A program made the translations under genes and the position numbers. The notes beneath the pieces are model-generated. The model had not been told where the DNA came from. It worked only from the letters and a program-made list of their open reading frames with translations, and did not search any database. Positions 27,247 to 34,525 of a stretch of 64,000 nucleotides of DNA are shown here, one piece after another; position 1 is the first letter of the stretch; every line of letters starts with the position of its first letter. Origin of the DNA: an uncultured Bacteroidales bacterium (GTDB lineage: Bacteria > Bacteroidota > Bacteroidia > Bacteroidales > UBA3824); assembly GCA_937877455.1 (NCBI GenBank), contig CALFIU010000044.1, forward strand, positions 15,166-79,165, in the 5' to 3' direction.

Positions 27247-28932
27247 CTATTTCAACGTAATTGTTGTTCCGATATTTACGTATTTATCAGAACCAAACGA
27301 AACATTGAATACATCGCCAGAGGTGGTTGTGCCTTTCAACGTGAGTTTGCCGTTTGAATACGAATAATCGTCGGCAGTAAGCAGTTGTGCTTGTTTTCCA
27401 GAGCCTTTCTTTACTGTTAATAATGCAAAATTAGCGTCTTCAGGAGCGTTGTTGATGGTCAATGTTATTTCAACATCTTCACCAGCGGTAGTCTCTGGCG
27501 CAGAAACGGTGGCTGTAGTCCAGTTCTTAACAAAAACGTTCAAGTCAACTGAAATATTAACAGTGTCTTTGAGAATGTAAGTGATGTTGGAGATTGTTTT
27601 ACCTTCCAAGTCTGCTGTGTGCTTGTAAGCACGTGTGCAACCATGCGGCTCGGTAAAATCTTTAATACAGAATGTAAATTCTGCTGGTTTCAACCAAAGG
27701 TTGTTGAGAAACTGCAAGCCGTATTTTGAGCCGTCGGTGGTGGTAAGGATAGCACCTTGCAAATTGTATTTCGTAACGTCTTTAAGTCCGTCAAGCGAAA
27801 TAACATAGTTGCCCCATTTTGCATCAAAGCCAGATGTTAAAATTGCTGTGGCTGTTTGAGTTGCAACGGTTGAATTCCATTTGCCAAAACTGCCGTCTTC
27901 ATTGTATTCTTTGTAATCAACAGGAGTGTTTTCCAAAACGGTAAAACGTGATTTGTCTTCAAGCGAATTGTACATATTCGCTTCAATTGCAACGTTAACT
28001 CCTTTTATACCATAAATTTTTGATTCAGTACCATTGATTTCATAATTAGCGTTTGCAAACGAAGTGCATTTTGAGTTGGTTGCCGAACTTACTGCGTCAA
28101 CACCAAGATCTTCGAGAGTTTGTGCTGTTTTGCCAAGTTCTGCGGCGTAAAATTCTGCCCAAGTCATGTCTGTGGTTGCATATACGTATGTTGGTTGGTA
28201 GTCTGCAAGGTTTTCGTCGCAGAAAAGTTTTATGCAGGCTTTTCTGTTTGCTTCTGTCTCGTTTTCGAGCATTGCAGCGGCAAGCCAATATGCGTATTGA
28301 CCTTTGAAAAACTCTGGGAAAGATGCCGAGTCGTTTCCATAACGAAACTCAAGATGGTAGGTTGTGCCGGGGGTGTCGCCCATAAAGAAGAAATACTTAA
28401 ATTGATCTTCGTTGCCATCGTCTGATTTTAAGTAGTAACAACCATCTTTTTCTCCAGTCTGTGTGTATTCATGGCTGAAAACGGTTTGAGAATTAGCGTC
28501 AAGACCCGTGATTTTCTTGCCGTCAATTACAAATTTTGATACGCCACCGATAAAACCACAATTGAATTGGTAACCGTTTGGAAATCCGTTTGTACCGTCG
28601 CCATATTTCTCTTGAGCTTCTGCGCCGTAGATTGTGCCAGTAAATGAGGTTTTGAGCATTTCGTACGTGGCTTTGCCTGAGTATGAGTTGCCAGTGTACT
28701 TGGCGCAACATTCTACCCAATAATCGTCGTATTTTGATGCGCAGAAACCATTTTCTGTAAACAATTCAACGAATGTTCCGCTGATACTCTTCTGGAAGTC
28801 AGTGGCATCGGAAGTTGTAGCTGTTTTTTCTTCGGTTTTCTTGTTGTCGTCATCGTCGTCGCACGATACGTAAACCAAAGATGTTGATGCTGCAAGTATA
28901 ATTGCAGCGGCTAATTTTGTGTATTTGTTCAT
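27247..28932 (-). CDS. ZinT/Tp47-domain surface lipoprotein
   Basis: The 561-residue lipoprotein has lipobox YVSC (Cys24) followed by five Asp, the acidic signal associated with surface export of Bacteroidota lipoproteins. Residues ~45-225 match a ZinT-like zinc-binding domain (GTFVELFTENGFCASKYDDY, FIGGVSKFVIDGKKITG, GTTYHLEFRYG, YAYWLAAAM). A second domain (~250-400) has TDMTWAEFYAAELG and DAVSSATNSK, resembling the Treponema Tp47 domain, and a C-terminal Tp47 or Ig-like part follows. It probably binds a transition metal at the surface. It is the last gene of the ABC-transporter operon. Base composition is richer in G+C than the neighbourhood. Confidence 0.75.
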   Translation of the reverse strand: MNKYTKLAAAIILAASTSLVYVSCDDDDDNKKTEEKTATTSDATDFQKSISGTFVELFTENGFCASKYDDYWVECCAKYTGNSYSGKATYEMLKTSFTGTIYGAEAQEKYGDGTNGFPNGYQFNCGFIGGVSKFVIDGKKITGLDANSQTVFSHEYTQTGEKDGCYYLKSDDGNEDQFKYFFFMGDTPGTTYHLEFRYGNDSASFPEFFKGQYAYWLAAAMLENETEANRKACIKLFCDENLADYQPTYVYATTDMTWAEFYAAELGKTAQTLEDLGVDAVSSATNSKCTSFANANYEINGTESKIYGIKGVNVAIEANMYNSLEDKSRFTVLENTPVDYKEYNEDGSFGKWNSTVATQTATAILTSGFDAKWGNYVISLDGLKDVTKYNLQGAILTTTDGSKYGLQFLNNLWLKPAEFTFCIKDFTEPHGCTRAYKHTADLEGKTISNITYILKDTVNISVDLNVFVKNWTTATVSAPETTAGEDVEITLTINNAPEDANFALLTVKKGSGKQAQLLTADDYSYSNGKLTLKGTTTSGDVFNVSFGSDKYVNIGTTITLK

Positions 28933-28962
28933 TTTTTTTATAATTAATTAATAAATAAAAAT

Positions 28963-29139
28963 CTATTCAAAACTGTAAAAGAATGAGGGGAAACCAGTTA
29001 CTGTTGTAACTTTGGTAGTAATTTCGCCAGTTGACAAGTCAACAGTACAAAATCCATTGTATTCGCTATTTGCTGAACCGTAAACCATTTTGTTTTGAAT
29101 TGCTAAAACAATAAGTGGTAAAAAATTCTGTTTTTTCAT
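28963..29139 (-). pseudogene. truncated 58-codon ORF, surface beta-propeller-like fragment
   Basis: The reading frame begins MKKQNFLPLIVLAIQ, too short for a complete signal sequence, and goes on to MVYGSANSEYNGFCTVDLST and a terminal FPSFFYSFE. The VDLSTGEITT-type pattern resembles one blade of YncE/DUF4374-like surface propellers found in metal-acquisition loci. Most of such a protein would be missing, so I read it as an internally deleted gene. It lies between the second ABC gene and the ZinT-like gene, in the same orientation. Confidence 0.45.
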
Positions 29140-29159
29140 ATTTTTTTTTAGTTGAAATA

Positions 29160-30806
29160 TCAGTAAACATTTACTTCCGCCTTTCCATCCTTAATGGTGA
29201 TAATCTTGTTTGCGCCTTGGACGGTGCGCATACGATGAGCGATTACGAGGACGGTTTTGCCTTTGATTAGTTTTGAAAGTGATTGTTGAATAAGTGTCTC
29301 GTTTTCAACGTCTAATGAGGCAGAGGCTTCGTCAAGAAGAATTATTGGAGCGTTTTTGAGGAAGGCACGGGCAATAGAAATTCGCTGACGTTCGCCGCCG
29401 GAGAGTTTTTTGCCGTTTTCGCCAATAATTGTGCTCCACTTATCAGGCAGATTTTCAACAAATTCGGTACAGTTAGCAAGTTCGGCTGCGGCTTTTACCT
29501 GTTCGTCGGTGGCGTTTTTGTCGCCAATGCGGATGTTTTCCAAAACGGTGTTGTTAAATAATGTAACATCTTGAAAAACAATCGAGTAAAGACTCATCAG
29601 AGTTTCAGTGTCAACCTTTGAAATATCCTGACCACCAATAGTTATTTTACCCGAATCAATATCCCAAAACCTTGCAGCAAGTCGCGAAACAGTGGTTTTG
29701 CCGCTGCCCGAGGGACCAATCAAAGCGGTTACTTCGCCCTGTTTTGCAGTGAACGAAACGCCGTCGAGAATCTTTTTGCCGTCTTGATACGAGAACTTAA
29801 CATCCTCAAACACAATGTCTCCGCCATTTACTTTAAGTTCCTCGGTGCCGATTTGCTCTTTATGTTGAAGAATGTCGTTGAGACGTTCGCAGCTGACATC
29901 AAGCGCAATTATGGCAGCAAAATGTTCGAGCGAAGTGGTGAGCGGATTGTAAAGTCGCGAGGCAATAATCAAGAACAAGAAAAATTCCAAAACTCCCAAT
30001 TCACCTGATTTTAAGAGCATTGCACCTACAAGAGCGGTAGTGGCGATTCCAAATTTAAGAATCATTTCGGCATTGGTAACAAAAATGCCTGTGCCAAGTT
30101 CGCTCCAAATTTTGCGTTTTTCAACGTTCTTGATTTTAGATTCAACATCTTGATAATAACTATATTGTGCGTTGTTTTGACGAAGGTCGCGCACAGTTTC
30201 CAAACATTCCTGAATTTTTTCGGTCATTTCTACGGTTGCGCCGCTTGTTTTTTTGCCCAAACGGTATTGAACTTTTCGCGAAAAAGCCACAATCGTAAGG
30301 CAGACAGGAAGCACCCAAACCGCCGCCAAAGCCATTTTCCAATTAACAAAAAACAGACATATTGCCAACACGCAAGTGCTTGCAATTGAGCCAATAAACT
30401 GCGGAATAAAGTGCGATGAAGCCTGTTCAATCTGCGCCGCGTCGTCCATAATTGTGGAGGTAAGATCTGCGCTGTCTTTTTTTGCAAAAAACGACAACGG
30501 CAACCGACGGAGTTTTTCTGCCAACGAGATACGCCTTACGCCGCTCTCTTTGTAGGTAGAAAAATACGAGGTGTTGTACTGAATAACAGTGGTAACAGCC
30601 ATCAGCACAATCCAAATGCAAATACCTGTGATATAGAATGTTGCTCTGCCTTCGATGGTTCCGTTCATAATGTCCTGAACCAAAAAATAGAGCAACAAAA
30701 CCGGTGAAAAAAGCATCAAATTGTAAAAAATATTTGCAACAGATGCAATCACCATCGACCGTGCACCCTCGTCTGAAAGGGCATATTTTTGTTTAAAGTT
30801 TTTCAT
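29160..30806 (-). CDS. ABC transporter half-molecule, permease plus ATPase (B)
   Basis: The 548-residue protein has a six-helix exporter-type membrane domain (~1-310) and a nucleotide-binding domain with Walker A (GPSGSGKTT, ~362), signature LSGGERQRISIARAF (~470) and Walker B (IILLDEASASLD). It pairs with the next gene to form a heterodimer. Exporter-fold pairs of this kind include the siderophore importers YbtPQ and IrtAB, so transport direction cannot be taken from the fold. The neighbouring zinc-binding-type lipoprotein favours a metal or metallophore substrate; that is inference. Confidence 0.9.
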   Translation of the reverse strand: MKNFKQKYALSDEGARSMVIASVANIFYNLMLFSPVLLLYFLVQDIMNGTIEGRATFYITGICIWIVLMAVTTVIQYNTSYFSTYKESGVRRISLAEKLRRLPLSFFAKKDSADLTSTIMDDAAQIEQASSHFIPQFIGSIASTCVLAICLFFVNWKMALAAVWVLPVCLTIVAFSRKVQYRLGKKTSGATVEMTEKIQECLETVRDLRQNNAQYSYYQDVESKIKNVEKRKIWSELGTGIFVTNAEMILKFGIATTALVGAMLLKSGELGVLEFFLFLIIASRLYNPLTTSLEHFAAIIALDVSCERLNDILQHKEQIGTEELKVNGGDIVFEDVKFSYQDGKKILDGVSFTAKQGEVTALIGPSGSGKTTVSRLAARFWDIDSGKITIGGQDISKVDTETLMSLYSIVFQDVTLFNNTVLENIRIGDKNATDEQVKAAAELANCTEFVENLPDKWSTIIGENGKKLSGGERQRISIARAFLKNAPIILLDEASASLDVENETLIQQSLSKLIKGKTVLVIAHRMRTVQGANKIITIKDGKAEVNVY

Positions 30807-30821
30807 AATAATTCATTTAAT

Positions 30822-30853
30822 AATTCACAATTCATAATTTTGAATTGTGAATT
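30822..30853. repeat. hairpin between the two ABC genes
   Basis: Perfect 12-bp arms (AATTCACAATTC / GAATTGTGAATT) enclose an 8-nt loop, followed by short TTTTCAA direct repeats. It may adjust relative expression of the two half-transporters. Confidence 0.6.
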
Positions 30854-30854
30854 T

Positions 30855-32624
30855 TCAATTTTCAATTTTCCATTCCACCGATTTCTGATAATCGCTAAAC
30901 ATTTTGGAATACATTCCATTTTGCGATAAAAGTTGCTGATGTGTACCATTTTCTATGATTTTGCCTTCGTTGAGAACGAAAATTTGATTGCAGTCAACAA
31001 CAGTAGAAAGACGGTGTGCAATTTTGATAACTGTCTTATCCTTAGATATTTCGTCAAAAGCCTTCAACACTTTTTCCTCGTTTTCTGGGTCGGCAAATGC
31101 AGTAGCCTCGTCGAGTATAAGAATTGGAGTGTTGCGTAGCATAACTCGCGCAATAGCAATGCGTTGCTGTTCGCCACCGCTGAGATACGTGCCTTTGCTG
31201 CCGATAATTGTGTTGATTCCGTCAGGTAATTTTGCAATAATGTCGGCGCATTGAGCGCGGTTCAAAACATCCATTACCTCTTGCTCTGTGGCATCAGGTT
31301 TTGCCATTCTTACATTGTCTAAAATGCTTGTTTTCAACAATTTGCTATCCTGAAAAACAAACGATACAATTTCGGAAAGTTTTGATTGTGTAATATCTTT
31401 TACATCCACTCCGCCTATAAGGATTTTGCCATCGGTAACATCCCAAAACCTTGATACAAGACTTGCTGCGGTGGTTTTTCCGCCGCCCGAAGGTCCAACA
31501 AATGCAACTTGCGAACCGGCAGGTATTTTCATAGAAATTCCGTCAACAGCATTTTTGGTTGAGTCTTTGTAATGGAATTTTACATCTCTAAACTCCACTG
31601 AATAATCATTGGGAATTTTTGGGTTTTCGGATTCTTTGGTTTCGGGCACATCAAGAACAGTGTCAATCCTTGCAAATGCGTTTCCCACAATCATATCCGC
31701 CTCCGACGAGTACATCACTTTATGGAGCGTTACACCGATAATTGGCGTAAAAATTATATAGAACATTAGGTTAGAGAAAAGTTCGTTATTGGCGGCTGAC
31801 GAACCATAATAGAGAGCAACGGCAATCAAAATTGCAAACGCAGAATTTATTACAACCGTAAAGGAGGTCATCGAAACCCTGAAACGCTCGGTGTAACTAA
31901 TTGTAAACTTGGCATAATCGTCGATTGCCTTTTTGAGTTTTTTAAATGAAAAAACCGACTGTCCAAATGTCTTTACAACCGGCATACCTCGCACATATTC
32001 AACGGCTTCCTTGGTCATATTTTCCAGTGCCAAATTGTAAGCCTCCATATCTTTTTTGAGTTGCGGACCCACCATAAAGGCATACATAATTATAAATCCT
32101 AAAATAGTGGTAGCAAGGCACATAAGACCAATTTTCCAATCAAAATACATCAAAAGAACAATCATTGCAATTGGCGTGGTAATAGCCACCGTGCGGTCGG
32201 GCAAAATGTGTTCGAGGTAATTATCCATAGCCGCGGTAGAATCAATGATGATTTTACGAATTTTGCCACTGCCCTCATTTTCAACGTGTCCCAAGGGCAT
32301 ACGCAGCACTTTGGCAACGCATTTTTTGCGGATATTTGCCACAGTTCTGATTCCTCCCAAATGCGAACAACCCAACGCCATAAAGTAAATACACATTGCG
32401 TTTACTGAATATTTAACGGCTGTAATACCGTAATCTTCAATATGTTGCGCCTTGCTAAAATCGGGCATTACAGTAAGCACTTCGTCCACAATTTTCCAAA
32501 CATAAACGAATGGAACAAGCGCAAGACACGCGCTCACCGCTGCCAAAACGATGGAGCCGATGGTAAAAAACTTATAACCACCGGCAAAATCCATCAATCT
32601 AAGAAGATTTGACTTATTTTTCAT
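30855..32624 (-). CDS. ABC transporter half-molecule, permease plus ATPase (A)
   Basis: The 589-residue protein has a six-TM exporter-type domain (~1-320) and an ATPase with Walker A (GPSGGGKTT, ~378), signature YLSGGEQQRIAIARV (~484), Walker B (LILDEATAFADPENE) and the H-loop IAHRLSTV. It is the partner of the 548-residue half-transporter. Its ATG overlaps the stop of the preceding small membrane-protein gene (TAATG), showing translational coupling. Confidence 0.91.
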   Translation of the reverse strand: MKNKSNLLRLMDFAGGYKFFTIGSIVLAAVSACLALVPFVYVWKIVDEVLTVMPDFSKAQHIEDYGITAVKYSVNAMCIYFMALGCSHLGGIRTVANIRKKCVAKVLRMPLGHVENEGSGKIRKIIIDSTAAMDNYLEHILPDRTVAITTPIAMIVLLMYFDWKIGLMCLATTILGFIIMYAFMVGPQLKKDMEAYNLALENMTKEAVEYVRGMPVVKTFGQSVFSFKKLKKAIDDYAKFTISYTERFRVSMTSFTVVINSAFAILIAVALYYGSSAANNELFSNLMFYIIFTPIIGVTLHKVMYSSEADMIVGNAFARIDTVLDVPETKESENPKIPNDYSVEFRDVKFHYKDSTKNAVDGISMKIPAGSQVAFVGPSGGGKTTAASLVSRFWDVTDGKILIGGVDVKDITQSKLSEIVSFVFQDSKLLKTSILDNVRMAKPDATEQEVMDVLNRAQCADIIAKLPDGINTIIGSKGTYLSGGEQQRIAIARVMLRNTPILILDEATAFADPENEEKVLKAFDEISKDKTVIKIAHRLSTVVDCNQIFVLNEGKIIENGTHQQLLSQNGMYSKMFSDYQKSVEWKIEN

Positions 32625-33004
32625 TATTCTTTATTTAGTTTGAGAGATTCTTTTGCCATCAGAATTGCAATTGCAGCCATCAGTGGCATAATTACAAGTT
32701 GAGCGGCGTTGAAATCTTCGATGAGTTCCGACAAATGCAAAACCGTGAACAAAGCCATCACAAAAGCCAAAACCATATTGATAGTTTTGGCAGTTTTGCC
32801 GCCGTAAATCACAAGTAGAATGCCAATTACGGGAATCAAATACGAAATAGTCATCATAAAAGCAATCATGCCCGTAGAAGCCGGAGGTTGCATTGCAGCA
32901 ATGCTTTCGCCCCAAAATGCGGGCATAGCGTCGGTGATAGTGTGTGCAAGAAATCCACAGATTGTGAGTATCCAAAAAACAATGATTTTATGTTTTCTTT
33001 CCAT
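32624..33004 (-). CDS. small four-TM membrane protein of the ABC operon
   Basis: I do not recognise the family. The 126-residue protein has four hydrophobic segments (IIVFWILTICGFLAH, IAFMMTISYLIPVIGILLVI, INMVLAFVMALFTVL and LVIMPLMAAIAILMA) and few charges between them. It is the first gene of the operon and is coupled to the first ABC half-transporter by a TAATG overlap, so it may be an accessory subunit. Confidence 0.8.
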   Translation of the reverse strand: MERKHKIIVFWILTICGFLAHTITDAMPAFWGESIAAMQPPASTGMIAFMMTISYLIPVIGILLVIYGGKTAKTINMVLAFVMALFTVLHLSELIEDFNAAQLVIMPLMAAIAILMAKESLKLNKE

Positions 33005-33031
33005 TTTTTAGTGTAGTTTTTAGTTTAGACG

Positions 33032-33084
33032 GCAAAATCATTGATTTTATCTGTAAGACAGATAGTTATTAAAATTGATTTTGC
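33032..33084 (-). promoter_or_regulatory. structured 5' leader of the ABC/ZinT operon
   Basis: Between the promoter and the first gene, outer arms GCAAAATCA (33032-33040) and TGATTTTGC (33076-33084) pair perfectly, and inside them ATCTGT-aag-ACAGAT forms a second hairpin. A nested fold in a ~155-nt leader suggests post-transcriptional control; no known riboswitch class is recognised. Confidence 0.4.
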
Positions 33085-33166
33085 TCTTTATAATATATTT
33101 TTTATAAACAGATACATTACCTTAAATTCTGTTTTTATTTTTTGTTTGTATATTTAAAATTTTATG

Positions 33167-33196
33167 CAAAATTACTTCTTGTATTACATTGAACAA
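33167..33196 (-). promoter_or_regulatory. promoter of the ABC/ZinT operon
   Basis: On the minus strand TTG (33194-33196), 19 nt, TAATTTTG (33167-33174). The predicted start of transcription is ~33160. The remaining gene-free sequence, 33197-33333, shows no ORF. Confidence 0.65.
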
Positions 33197-33333
33197 TCCC
33201 AAAAAATGATGATTTATCGTATGCTTTTCTACCAATAATTAGTTATTTTGGGTATTGTATTTGAATTTCTGTGATTTTTTGTGTAATTTTTCAATAAAAA
33301 TTACACAAAAATAAATGGAATGAAAATAAAAAT

Positions 33334-33361
33334 CCCCGCCGAGCAATTAAGCAGGGCGGGG
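33334..33361 (-). terminator. terminator after the signal peptidase gene
   Basis: CCCCGCC and GGCGGGG form a 7-bp GC stem with a 14-nt loop. On the minus strand it is followed by ATTTTTATTTT, so it ends the long parA-to-lepB block. Confidence 0.8.
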
Positions 33362-33385
33362 TAGAGGTGAAGATTGTATGCAATT

Positions 33386-34519
33386 TTATTTAATTGCAGT
33401 TCCTAAGATGTGGTCTTCTGGAACAAGCCCAAAATATCTTGAATCGTTTTTTGATGCTCGATTGTCGCCCATAACAAACCAATAATCTTGTTTAAAAACG
33501 TATGATTCTGTATGTTTTCCGTTAATATAAAATCCGTCGGGTTTAATTTCTAATGTGTTGCCTTCGTATGCTTCTATGGCACGGCGGTAAAGTTGTACAG
33601 AATAGGGCGAAAGGTTAAGTTTCATGCCTTTTGCTGGAATACGTAACGCTCCAAAATTGGATTCGTTCCACGATTTTTTGCCCATTTCTGCATACGGAAA
33701 AACAATTGGGTCGAAATGTCCAACGGGAAAAATAGCAGGTTCTATATGTTTTACAACAGAAAATTCTCCAAATTTTTCTGCCGCATCGTTGCTTAGGCTA
33801 TATAGCGACATATTACCGTTTTGAGTATTTTTTTGTCTATAAAAAGCCATATAATCGTCTATATTTTCTTTTTCTCCTTCAATATCGTTTTTAGTTAAAC
33901 CAATAGAATCAAGAGATGCTGCATTTACAATGCCCTCTTTTACAACAAAATATAATCTTTTGATGTTTTCGGGGTCTGCTATTTGTTTTTTGTTTACAAA
34001 AACTTTGTTGTCTTTTATTTCCACCAATTCGTTAGGTCCAGCGATGCATCGCGATACCATAACTGGTCTTTTTTTGAGTTTTAATGGTGCAAGTTCGGCT
34101 TTTGAAATCCAGTTTTTGCCATATTTGCGACACATTTTGTAATAATTTTTGTCGGTATGTCCCGGTACAATAGTATCCGTTTCAGGATTTCTAAAAATCA
34201 CTATTTCGCCTTGTTCTGGCATCGAAAATTTGTTAAAAATAATAGTTTCGCCTTGTTTTAGTGTGCCTTCCATAGATTGGTCTGGAACTTTTGCCCTTGC
34301 AAAAACTATGAATACAGCTGCCACTGCCAAAATTATAACAGCACCAGCAATTAAGCCTATGCGTGCGGCAGTGGATAGTTTTGCCCAAAAGCCCTTTTTT
34401 TGTTGTTGTTCTGGTTGGCTTTCTGCTTTTTTAGATGTTGATTTTTTGGAGCTTTTGCTTTTTGATGCCGATTTATTTTTGTTTTCGGCATCGGTTTCAG
34501 TTTTTTTTGTCCTTGCCAT
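33386..34519 (-). CDS. lepB: S26-family signal peptidase I, variant
   Basis: Signal peptidase I cleaves signal peptides from exported proteins at the periplasmic face. The 377-residue protein has a Lys/Ser-rich cytoplasmic tail (~1-45), one TM (~55-75), box B with the nucleophile Ser (PDQSMEGTLKQG), box C (QGEIVIFRNPE) and box E (FVMGDNRASKNDSRYFGLVP). Where the general-base Lys usually stands (IKR-type motif), this protein has MVSRCIAGPNE, Ser in place of Lys and no PGD. It may be a lineage-specific paralogue or use another residue. It is 6 nt downstream of the MBOAT gene. Confidence 0.85.
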   Translation of the reverse strand: MARTKKTETDAENKNKSASKSKSSKKSTSKKAESQPEQQQKKGFWAKLSTAARIGLIAGAVIILAVAAVFIVFARAKVPDQSMEGTLKQGETIIFNKFSMPEQGEIVIFRNPETDTIVPGHTDKNYYKMCRKYGKNWISKAELAPLKLKKRPVMVSRCIAGPNELVEIKDNKVFVNKKQIADPENIKRLYFVVKEGIVNAASLDSIGLTKNDIEGEKENIDDYMAFYRQKNTQNGNMSLYSLSNDAAEKFGEFSVVKHIEPAIFPVGHFDPIVFPYAEMGKKSWNESNFGALRIPAKGMKLNLSPYSVQLYRRAIEAYEGNTLEIKPDGFYINGKHTESYVFKQDYWFVMGDNRASKNDSRYFGLVPEDHILGTAIK

Positions 34520-34525
34520 AATACG

